From assembly GCA_028291845.1 (NCBI GenBank), contig JAQGNM010000146.1, forward strand, positions 1 through 14,364: a stretch of 14,364 bases of DNA, written 5' to 3'. Source of the stretch: Massilia sp. (lineage in GTDB: Bacteria > Pseudomonadota > Gammaproteobacteria > Burkholderiales > Burkholderiaceae_D). Within the stretch, counting starts at the first letter, position 1; each line of letters starts with the position of its first letter. A program made the translations under genes and the position numbers. Of the stretch, positions 1 to 5,436 are shown piece by piece. The notes under the pieces are model-generated. The model ran no database searches. It had not been told where the DNA came from and saw only the letters and a program-made list of their open reading frames with translations.

Positions 1-1331
1 TGTTCGCCGCCGGCTTCGACGCCGAACTGGACGAATTGCGCGGGCTGTCCGAAAACGCCGGCGCCTACCTGGTCGACCTGGAGACGCGCGAACGCGCCCG
101 CACCGGCATCGCCAACCTGCGCGTCGAGTACAACCGCGTGCACGGCTTTTATATCGAAGTCACCCACGGCCAGACCGACAAGGTGCCGGACGACTACCGC
201 CGCCGCCAGACTTTGAAAAACGCCGAGCGCTATATCACGCCGGAACTGAAGGTATTCGAAGACAAGGCCCTGTCCGCGCAGGACAAGGCGCTGGTGCGCG
301 AAAAGCTGCTGTACGAATTGCTGCTGGCCGACCTGGCGCCGCATATCACGCAGCTGCAATCGATCTCGAACGCCCTGGCGCAGCTCGACACCCTGGCCGC
401 GCTGACCCTCCACGCGCTCGAGCGCAACTGGTGCGCGCCGCTGCTGGTGGCCGAACCGTGCCTGGACATCCGCGAAGGCCGCCACCCGGTGGTCGAAGCG
501 CAGATCGAACGCTTCATCGCCAACGACTGCTGCTTCTCCGACGAGCGCCGCCTGCTGTTGATCACCGGCCCGAACATGGGCGGCAAATCGACCTACATGC
601 GCCAGGTGGCCTTGATTACGCTGCTGGCCTACATCGGCAGCTACGTGCCGGCCGCCAGCGCCACCATCGGCCCGATCGACCGCATCTTCACCCGCATCGG
701 CGCCACCGACGACCTGGCCGGCGGGCGCTCGACCTTCATGGTCGAGATGACCGAATCGGCGGCGATTCTCAATGGCGCCACCGCGCAGTCGCTGGTGCTG
801 ATGGATGAAGTGGGCCGCGGCACCTCCACCTTCGACGGCCTGGCGCTGGCCTGGGCGATCGCCCGCCACCTGATCGACGCCAGCCGCAGTTTCACCCTGT
901 TCGCCACCCATTATTTCGAATTGACCCAGCTGCCCGAGAGCCACCCCAGCGCCGCCAACGTGCACCTGTCGGCGGTCGAGCACAAGGACAGCATCGTGTT
1001 CCTGCATGCGGTGCAGCCGGGACCCGCTTCGCAAAGCTACGGCCTGCAGGTGGCGCAGCTGGCCGGCGTGCCATCGACCGTCATCAAGGCGGCGCGCAAG
1101 CACCTGGCGCGGCTCGAATCGCAGGCGCTCGACACCACCCCGCAACTGGACCTGTTCGCCCTGCCCTGCGTCGAGCCGGAGACGCCTGCCGCATCTGCTG
1201 ACGATGCGGCGAGCGACGACGGCGACCTGCGCGCCGCCCTTGACGCGCTCGATCCGGACGCGCTCAGTCCGCGCGAAGCGCTCGAGCAGTTATACGAGTT
1301 GAAGCGTCTGTTGAAGCGCCTGGCCGCGTGA
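1..1331 (+). CDS. mutS: DNA mismatch repair protein MutS (3' part, 5' end outside window)
   Basis: MutS binds base mismatches and small loops in DNA and, with MutL, starts mismatch repair; it is a dimeric ABC-type ATPase. The reading frame is open from base 3, so the gene continues to the left; about 443 codons are present, covering the end of the core/clamp region, the ATPase domain and the C-terminus. The Walker A motif GPNMGGKST is at 567-593, followed by the Walker B and signature region reading LVLMDEVGRGTSTFDG (about 793-840), and the ATHYFELT segment near 903-926. Near the C-terminus PQLDLF resembles the QxxLF sliding-clamp binding motif, and the last residues (ALEQLYELKRLLKRL) match the MutS tetramerisation helix region. 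The protein looks intact. The TGA stop overlaps the ATG of the next gene by one base (TGATG), so the two are probably translationally coupled. Confidence 0.98.
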   Translation, partial: FAAGFDAELDELRGLSENAGAYLVDLETRERARTGIANLRVEYNRVHGFYIEVTHGQTDKVPDDYRRRQTLKNAERYITPELKVFEDKALSAQDKALVREKLLYELLLADLAPHITQLQSISNALAQLDTLAALTLHALERNWCAPLLVAEPCLDIREGRHPVVEAQIERFIANDCCFSDERRLLLITGPNMGGKSTYMRQVALITLLAYIGSYVPAASATIGPIDRIFTRIGATDDLAGGRSTFMVEMTESAAILNGATAQSLVLMDEVGRGTSTFDGLALAWAIARHLIDASRSFTLFATHYFELTQLPESHPSAANVHLSAVEHKDSIVFLHAVQPGPASQSYGLQVAQLAGVPSTVIKAARKHLARLESQALDTTPQLDLFALPCVEPETPAASADDAASDDGDLRAALDALDPDALSPREALEQLYELKRLLKRLAA

Positions 1332-2311
1332 TGGGCATCCCGCTTCGTCTCGCCTTGCTGGCCGTCGCGCTCTCGCTGCCGGCGATCGCCATTGCCGCGC
1401 CCGCGGACAAAAACCCCAGGGCCGCCACCACGCAGCCCGATCCCGACCGCCACCAGTTCGGCATCATCGGCAACAGCTTTCACGCCGGCGGCGGCGAGGC
1501 CCGTCTGAAACAGGCGATCGCCGACCAGAGCGAAGCGGCGCTGGCCTTTGTCGTCGTCACCGGCATCAAGGGTGTCGACGAGCCCTGCAGCGACCGCCTG
1601 TATGCGCGCCGGCGCGAACTGCTCGAGGACGCCAGGCGCCCCTTGATCATGCTGCCGTCGTCAAGCGACTGGAGCGAGTGCAAAAACCCGGCCGGCCGCT
1701 CGGTCGCCATCGAGCGCTTGAACCGTCTGCGCGAACTGTTTTATGGCGAGCCGGTGTCGCTGGGCGCACGCAAGCTGCCGTTGACGCGCCTGTCGAGCAG
1801 CGCGAAGTTTCGCTCGTATGGGGAAAACGCCCACTGGCAGGTCGGCGACGTGCTGTACGCCACCATCAATCTGCCGGCCAATAACAACCACTATCGGCCG
1901 GAAGCGGGCCGCAACAGCGAATTCGAAGACCGCCTGGTGGCCAATCGCTTCTGGCTCAACCGCCTGTTCGCCATGGCCAAGCGCGAGAAGCTCGAAGCGG
2001 TCGTGCTGTTTTCGGAAGGCGATGTCAAGGCGCTGACCCAGCGCACCGGCCTGCGCGCCCTGCTCGACCGCGCATCGAGCAAGGCCGACGGTTTCGACGA
2101 ACCGCGCAAGCAGATCGCCGCCCTGTCGGCCAGGTACGGCGGCAAGGTGTTATTGGTCGATACGGATTTGACGGCGCCGAAGGCGGCGCCGGTGATCGAA
2201 TGGCGCGGCAAGCTGGGACATTTGAGCCTGGGGTCGCAGGCGGTGCAGGTGACGGTGGCGCCGGGGACGGCGCAGTTGTTCACTTTGCAGGATGCTGCTG
2301 ACGAGAAGTAA
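1331..2311 (+). CDS. Secreted calcineurin-like phosphoesterase homologue with degenerate catalytic motifs
   Basis: A 326-residue protein with an N-terminal signal peptide (hydrophobic residues 5-22, AIAIAAPA cleavage region), so probably periplasmic. The overall pattern matches, from memory, a bacterial calcineurin-like phosphoesterase family: an early beta strand with G-D, then VGDxK, a conserved CSD, PGDNEWTDC, RLxxLRxLFF and a SNNN segment. Here these read GIIGNS (44-49), VVTGIKG (75-81), CSD (86-88, kept), PSSSDWSEC (109-117), RLNRLRELFYG (129-139) and PANNNH (182-187). The aspartates, and the asparagine of GDNE, expected to bind the metals are replaced, and the usual late HGDxH segment reads VDTDL (276-280). 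I infer a non-catalytic member, function unknown. The ATG at 1331 is chosen because it overlaps the mutS stop; a GTG at 1328 is the alternative. The role of the coupling to mutS is unclear. Confidence 0.7.
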   Translation: MGIPLRLALLAVALSLPAIAIAAPADKNPRAATTQPDPDRHQFGIIGNSFHAGGGEARLKQAIADQSEAALAFVVVTGIKGVDEPCSDRLYARRRELLEDARRPLIMLPSSSDWSECKNPAGRSVAIERLNRLRELFYGEPVSLGARKLPLTRLSSSAKFRSYGENAHWQVGDVLYATINLPANNNHYRPEAGRNSEFEDRLVANRFWLNRLFAMAKREKLEAVVLFSEGDVKALTQRTGLRALLDRASSKADGFDEPRKQIAALSARYGGKVLLVDTDLTAPKAAPVIEWRGKLGHLSLGSQAVQVTVAPGTAQLFTLQDAADEK

Positions 2312-2317
2312 TTAGAA

Positions 2318-2347
2318 GGGGGACTGGCACCGGAAGGTGCCTGTCCC
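2318..2347. repeat. REP-like hairpin element, left copy
   Basis: A 30-base GC-rich element that folds on itself: GGGACTGGCACC pairs with GGTGCCTGTCCC around a GGAA loop, with a single T-T mismatch. It begins seven bases after the stop of the phosphoesterase-like gene. A near-identical copy lies inverted at 2399-2427. No T-run follows, so it is not a typical intrinsic terminator. Confidence 0.75.
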
Positions 2348-2398
2348 ATGCCTGCACAGCGCCAACGTAATTATTCGAGTTTGCTTCATCGGAAGAAT

Positions 2399-2427
2399 GG
2401 GACAGGCACCTACGGTGCCAGTCCCCC
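2399..2427. repeat. REP-like hairpin element, right (inverted) copy
   Basis: A 29-base element that is the reverse complement of the left copy (2318-2347), apart from a change in the loop (TA in place of GGA when read in the same sense). It forms the same 12-bp hairpin (GGGACAGGCACC against GGTGCCAGTCCC). It lies 11 bases beyond the stop of the convergent slyD-like gene. The two copies, separated by 51 bases, can also pair with each other into one long stem. The layout resembles paired REP elements, placed between convergent genes. Confidence 0.75.
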
Positions 2428-2438
2428 TGCTGCTTACA

Positions 2439-2987
2439 TCAATGCACCGGATGCGAGCGGAACTCGTCGCCGGCGCTGTCGTCGTCGCCTTCGTCATGGC
2501 CGTGGTGGTGGCCGTGGGCGCCGTGCACGTGCTCGTGCTGGATTTCTTCGTCGGTGGCTTCGCGCACGTCGAGGACCGACAGTTCAAAACGCAGGGCCAT
2601 GCCGGCCAGCGGGTGGTTGCCGTCGAGGACGACCTTGTCGTCGGCGATATCGGTGACGGTAAAAATCAAGGCTTCGTCGTCGCCTTGCGGACCGTCGGGC
2701 ATGCCTTCGAACTGCATGCCCACTTCGAGCGGCTCGGGCAGGCGGTTGCGTGGCTCGACCTTGACCAGTTCCGGGTCGTAGTCGCCGAAAGCGTCGTCCG
2801 GTTCGACCTGGATGGTCGAGGAGTAGCCCACTTCCTTGCCGTCGAGTTCTTCCTCGATTTTCGGCAGGGTATTTTCATAGCCGCCATGCAGGTAGACCAT
2901 CGGTGGACTGCCGTCTTCGATCGTGTTGTCCTGGGCGTCGGACAGTTTGTATTTGACCGTGACGACGGTGTTTTTGGCAATCTTCAT
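2439..2987 (-). CDS. slyD: FKBP-type peptidyl-prolyl cis-trans isomerase, SlyD family
   Basis: A cytosolic prolyl isomerase and chaperone of 182 residues. The FKBP fold is split by an insert-in-flap chaperone domain (about residues 70-125). Recognisable family features are the N-terminal VVTVKYKLSD strand, LPKIEEELDGKEVG (41-54), VEPDDAFGDYDPELV (61-75), and GNHPLAGMALRFELSVLDVREAT (123-145). The C-terminus is rich in histidine (eight His in residues 151-164) and acidic residues, which in E. coli SlyD binds nickel and supports hydrogenase maturation. Whether it does so here cannot be told from the window. The ATG at 2987 is preceded by AAAGGG with a 7-base spacing, a good ribosome binding site. 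The gene is divergent from roxA and convergent with the phosphoesterase-like gene. The symbol could equally be a generic fkpB/slyD paralogue, since betaproteobacteria often carry several. Confidence 0.93.
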   Translation of the reverse strand: MKIAKNTVVTVKYKLSDAQDNTIEDGSPPMVYLHGGYENTLPKIEEELDGKEVGYSSTIQVEPDDAFGDYDPELVKVEPRNRLPEPLEVGMQFEGMPDGPQGDDEALIFTVTDIADDKVVLDGNHPLAGMALRFELSVLDVREATDEEIQHEHVHGAHGHHHGHDEGDDDSAGDEFRSHPVH

Positions 2988-3018
2988 CGTGCTACCCTTT
3001 CTATGTTTGAGCAGGCCG

Positions 3019-3024
3019 ATTATA
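3019..3024 (-). promoter_or_regulatory. Probable -10 box of the slyD promoter
   Basis: A perfect TATAAT on the minus strand, 31 bases upstream of the slyD ATG. No convincing -35 hexamer is visible at 16-18 bases. It shares the 81-bp intergenic region with the roxA promoter on the other strand. Confidence 0.5.
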
Positions 3025-3057
3025 CCCTTGCCCGCATGGAGGGCTATAGCGCGCGGT

Positions 3058-3063
3058 TATAAT
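3058..3063 (+). promoter_or_regulatory. Probable -10 box of a leaderless roxA promoter
   Basis: A perfect TATAAT lies only 5 bases before the roxA ATG at 3069. Transcription normally starts about 7 bases after the -10 box, which would place it at or next to the A of the start codon. There is no Shine-Dalgarno sequence. This is the layout of a leaderless transcript, although no good -35 hexamer is seen. Confidence 0.5.
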
Positions 3064-3068
3064 GGCGC

Positions 3069-4190
3069 ATGAAAAAACTTCCGCTTCTCGGCGACCTGAC
3101 GCCGGCCCAGTTTTTGCGCGATTACTGGCACAAGAAACCGCTGCTGATCCGCCAGGCCATTCCCGGCATGAAACCCGTGGTTGGTTTCGATGCCTTGGCG
3201 AAAATGGCTTCGGAAAACTTCGTCGAATCGCGCCTGATCACCAATCTCGACGGCCAATGGCAGATGCAGCACGGCCCGCTGGCCGAACTGCCGCCCCGCA
3301 CGCAGGCGGCCTGGACCATGCTGGTACAGGGCGTCAACCTGGTCGACGCCAGTGCCGACGCCTTGCTGCGCCAGTTCCGCTTCATCCCCGATGCGCGCCT
3401 GGACGATCTGATGATCAGCTTCGCCACCGATGGCGGCGGCGTCGGTCCGCACTTCGACAGCTATGACGTGTTCCTGCTGCAGGCGCAAGGCAAGCGGCGA
3501 TGGCGGATCTCGGCGCAGAAGGACCTGTCGCTGGTCGAAGGCATGCCGCTGAAAATCCTGCAAAATTTCCAGGCTGATGAGGAGTACCTGCTCGAACCAG
3601 GCGACATGCTGTACCTGCCGCCCCACTACGCCCACGACGGCGTGGCCGAAGGGGATTGCATGACCTATTCGATCGGCTTTCGCTCGCCGTCCTACCAGGA
3701 GCTTGGTGAAGCGTTCTTGCAATTCATGGCCGATTCCATCGACCTGCCGGGGCGCTACGCCGATCCGGCGCTGGAACTGTCGAACAAGCCGGCGGAAATT
3801 CCGCGCCACATGCTCGCCACCATCGCCGAAGAATTGAACAAGGTGCGCTTCGACGAGGAAGACGTCACCATCTTTCTCGGCGAATACCTGTCGGAGCCGA
3901 AGCACAATGTGTATTTCACCGGTCCGGCAAAACCGCTGACGATGGGCCGTTTCATCGACAGCATGGCCAAGCGGGGCGTGGCGCTGTCGCTGAAAACCCA
4001 GATGCTGTACCGCGGCAAGCACGTGTTCATCAACGGCGAATCGTTCGCCGTCGGCCGCGCCGACAAGGCCGTGCTCGAGCCGCTGGCCAACCAGCGCGTG
4101 CTCGAGGGCGCGGCGCTGGCGGGCGCATCCGACGATGTCGTCGAGGCGCTCTACACCTGGTACCAGGACGGCTGGCTGGAGCTGGGCTGA
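3069..4190 (+). CDS. roxA: 50S ribosomal protein L16 arginine hydroxylase (YcfD/RoxA family cupin)
   Basis: An Fe(II)/2-oxoglutarate-dependent JmjC-type oxygenase. The E. coli homologue hydroxylates an arginine of ribosomal protein uL16. Its length, 373 residues, matches the E. coli enzyme. The iron-binding HxD...H triad is visible as H128, D130 (GPHFDSYD) and H189 (PPHYAHDGV), close to the positions known for YcfD. Other family marks are FLRDYWHKKPLLIRQA near the N-terminus, LQAQGKRRWRIS (137-148) and LEPGDMLYLPP (175-185). The C-terminal part (about 210-373) corresponds to the dimerisation and winged-helix regions. The ATG at 3069 gives the standard N-terminus; it lacks a Shine-Dalgarno sequence and follows a -10 box directly. 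The last base of its TGA is the first base of the next gene's ATG. Confidence 0.94.
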   Translation: MKKLPLLGDLTPAQFLRDYWHKKPLLIRQAIPGMKPVVGFDALAKMASENFVESRLITNLDGQWQMQHGPLAELPPRTQAAWTMLVQGVNLVDASADALLRQFRFIPDARLDDLMISFATDGGGVGPHFDSYDVFLLQAQGKRRWRISAQKDLSLVEGMPLKILQNFQADEEYLLEPGDMLYLPPHYAHDGVAEGDCMTYSIGFRSPSYQELGEAFLQFMADSIDLPGRYADPALELSNKPAEIPRHMLATIAEELNKVRFDEEDVTIFLGEYLSEPKHNVYFTGPAKPLTMGRFIDSMAKRGVALSLKTQMLYRGKHVFINGESFAVGRADKAVLEPLANQRVLEGAALAGASDDVVEALYTWYQDGWLELG

Positions 4191-4699
4191 TGCAGGCGGC
4201 GCCGGTCGATCCCTCGCGCTTCGGGTCACACTTCGGGTCGCGCTTCGATTCGCGCGCCGAATTCGCCGCGCACTTTCGCGCGCTGCTGGCGCGCTCGCGC
4301 CACAGCCTGCAGATGTTCGATCCGGACTTTGCCGTCACGCCGCTGGGCGAGCCCGAGGTCGACGCCACCCTGCGCGCCTTTCTGGCCGGCGGCGGCGCCA
4401 TTCAGCTGGCGCTGCACCAGAGCGGCTACCTCGAACGCGAACGGCCGCGCTTTCTGCGCCTGCTGCGCGACTTCGGCCACCGCATCGAATGCCGCGCCAC
4501 CCCACCCGGCTTGCGGCAACTGACCGATTCATTTTGTATCGGCGACGCTGTCCACATCGTCCGGCGCTTTCACTGCGACCACATGCGCGGCGAGGTGCGC
4601 TTCGACGATCCAGGCGCGGTCGAGATCAGCGCGGAGCGCTTTGCCGCGCTGTGGCTCGAATCGCGGCCGACCCTGGCTGTGACGACGACAGGATTGTAA
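4190..4699 (+). CDS. Conserved protein of unknown function, possibly DUF7931/phospholipase D-like
   Basis: A 169-residue soluble protein with no signal peptide or membrane segment. It begins within the roxA stop codon (TGATG), so it is very likely co-translated with it. The body reads like the small domain often found behind GNAT acetyltransferases in proteobacteria (DUF7931, related to the phospholipase D fold): a DSRAEFAAHFRALLARSRHSLQMFDPDF segment (20-47), an alternating strand-helix pattern with LRAFLAGGGAIQLALHQ (61-77), and RRFHCDHMRGEVRFDDP near 124-140. A complete HKD motif is not visible. This assignment comes from memory of similar proteins and is tentative. The N-terminus carries a short peptide repeat, [RH]F[GD]S three times (residues 10-21). 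Confidence 0.65.
   Translation: MQAAPVDPSRFGSHFGSRFDSRAEFAAHFRALLARSRHSLQMFDPDFAVTPLGEPEVDATLRAFLAGGGAIQLALHQSGYLERERPRFLRLLRDFGHRIECRATPPGLRQLTDSFCIGDAVHIVRRFHCDHMRGEVRFDDPGAVEISAERFAALWLESRPTLAVTTTGL
4217..4252 (+). repeat. Three 12-base tandem repeats inside the gene after roxA
   Basis: Three imperfect 12-base units (4217-4228, 4229-4240, 4241-4252), each built on CGCTTCGGGTCG, encode RFGS-HFGS-RFDS. The units keep the reading frame, so gain or loss of a unit would change only the length of the N-terminus. Confidence 0.7.
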
Positions 4700-5008
4700 A
4701 TTCGCAGCAAGTTTTACACCGAATTTTCGCGCCTTTTCTACCCATGGCGCGTGGTGCTTATACGGGCGTAAACATATTGTTACAAAATGAAGTCTGTTAT
4801 CAGCTTGGAAAATTACATAAAGGCATCGTTTCGCTATTGCGAAGCACCAAATTTCGCTATAATATCGGGTTAGGAAGTTTCCGTTGTCTGTCAGGCACCA
4901 TCACAGGTACGAAAGCTAACGCGAATTCCCTAACGAGCGATAATTACCGGTAATTATTCATCGCAATGACTCTCGTCTCTACTTTTTTGACTTATTAAAG
5001 GAAAATCC
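4700..5008 (+). promoter_or_regulatory. 309-bp AT-rich intergenic region: promoter and structured leader of the alanine-rich lipoprotein
   Basis: This stretch has no convincing gene and is much richer in A and T than its surroundings. A perfect TATAAT -10 box is at 4858-4863. Upstream, TTGCGA (15-base spacing) or TATTGC (17-base spacing) could serve as a -35. A 9-base direct repeat TTTCGCTAT occurs at 4829-4837 and 4852-4860, with the second copy running into the -10 box. Transcription should start near 4869-4870, giving a leader of about 140 bases. The first transcribed bases GTTAGGAA (4869-4876) can pair with TTCCCTAAC (4926-4934), closing a stem at the extreme 5' end. A perfect palindrome follows at 4940-4957, and a strong ribosome binding site AAAGGA (4997-5002) lies 6 bases before the ATG. 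I see no further gene in 4700-4850. Confidence 0.65.
4940..4957. promoter_or_regulatory. 18-bp perfect palindrome in the leader of the lipoprotein gene
   Basis: ATAATTACCGGTAATTAT is identical to its reverse complement. Flanking GCGA (4937-4940) and TCGC (4961-4964) can extend the pairing across small bulges. It lies about 70 bases downstream of the predicted start of transcription and 51 bases before the ATG. It could be an operator for a dimeric regulator or an RNA hairpin with a CCGG loop. Confidence 0.6.
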
Positions 5009-5269
5009 ATGAAAAAATCCCTGCTGATCATCTCCCTGATGGCTGTTGCTCTGGCTGCTTGCAGCAAAAAAGAAGAGCCAGTCGTTGCTGCTCCAGCTCC
5101 AGTCGTTGAGACCGCTCCTGCTGCTCCAGCAGTCGTGACCCCAGCTCCAGCCGCTACCGACGCAACCGCTGCCGCTTCGATGGCTGCTTCGGCTGCTGCT
5201 GACGCTGCTGCTGCTGCCAGCACCGCCGCTTCGGCTGCTGCTTCGGCTGCTTCGGCTGCTGCCAAGTAA
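5009..5269 (+). CDS. Small alanine-rich lipoprotein with C-terminal lysine (Lpp/OprI-like architecture)
   Basis: An 86-residue predicted lipoprotein with a signal peptide ending in LAAC (lipidated Cys18). The mature part has a charged start (SKKEEP), an Ala/Pro/Val-rich linker (about 24-47), and an alanine-dominated segment (48-85) ending in a single C-terminal lysine. Alanine makes up 38 of 86 residues. In the last 30 residues the small polar residues fall at 57, 61, 65, 72, 75, 79, 82 and 86, a 3-4 spacing typical of a coiled-coil stripe. Size, lipidation, alanine-rich helix and terminal lysine recall Braun's lipoprotein and OprI, whose terminal lysine is joined to peptidoglycan; that function here is my inference. 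Codons strongly favour GCT, unlike the GCC/GCG-rich neighbours, and with the strong ribosome binding site and terminator this suggests high expression. Confidence 0.85.
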   Translation: MKKSLLIISLMAVALAACSKKEEPVVAAPAPVVETAPAAPAVVTPAPAATDATAAASMAASAAADAAAAASTAASAAASAASAAAK

Positions 5270-5286
5270 TTTGCCTTTGGCAAATT
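5268..5286 (+). repeat. Stop-codon-proximal hairpin after the lipoprotein gene
   Basis: AATTTGCC and GGCAAATT form a perfect 8-bp stem around a TTT loop. The hairpin includes the last two bases of the TAA stop codon and lies directly ahead of the main terminator stem. It may protect the 3' end of the mRNA. Confidence 0.55.
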
Positions 5287-5314
5287 AAAAACCGGCCTTC
5301 GGGCCGGTTTTTTT
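5287..5314 (+). terminator. Strong intrinsic terminator of the lipoprotein gene
   Basis: AAAACCGGCC and GGCCGGTTTT pair around a TTCG loop, followed by a run of T (the downstream arm ends in seven T). The stable TTCG tetraloop and T-run make it a textbook rho-independent terminator. Confidence 0.93.
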
Positions 5315-5358
5315 ACGCCTGAATTTCGCCTGACCGCAAAAACGGCAGCGAATATCGC

Positions 5359-5381
5359 CCGGCCCGCGCGCCGGTTTTTTT
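5359..5381 (+). terminator. Possible second plus-strand terminator
   Basis: CCGGC and GCCGG form a 5-bp stem around six bases, followed by seven T. It would act as a backup to the stronger terminator 45 bases upstream. Confidence 0.55.
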
Positions 5382-5386
5382 ATGTC

Positions 5387-5416
5387 AAAAAAAAAGCAGG
5401 CCCGCAGGCCTGCTTT
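5387..5416 (-). terminator. Intrinsic terminator of bamC and the minus-strand gene run
   Basis: Read on the minus strand, AAAGCAGGCC, a TGCG loop and GGCCTGC are followed by nine T. It lies 20 bases beyond the bamC stop and faces the terminators of the convergent lipoprotein gene. Confidence 0.9.
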
Positions 5417-5436
5417 ACGCTTGCGTCGCGAAACGC

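Noticed and set aside
3057..4229. Long open frame (390 codons) on the minus strand opposite roxA
   Set aside because: It lies antisense to a well-supported gene and is rich in His, Arg, Gln and Val as expected from reading GC-rich codons backwards; no family recognised.
4135..4953. Plus-strand open frame of 272 codons running from the roxA end into the lipoprotein leader
   Set aside because: It overlaps roxA and the coupled gene in another frame, is Arg/Ala-rich in its first part, and changes composition abruptly where the AT-rich leader begins.
5170..5260. Repeated GCTTCGGCTGCT units as a possible CRISPR or mobile repeat
   Set aside because: They are in-frame codons for the Ala/Ser segment of the lipoprotein, without spacers.
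4954..5283. Alanine-rich open frame on the minus strand opposite the lipoprotein gene
   Set aside because: Low-complexity GCT/GCC repeats read as alanine-rich on the other strand too (AGC/GGC/GCA). It has no signal peptide or ribosome binding site, and it runs through the terminator and leader.
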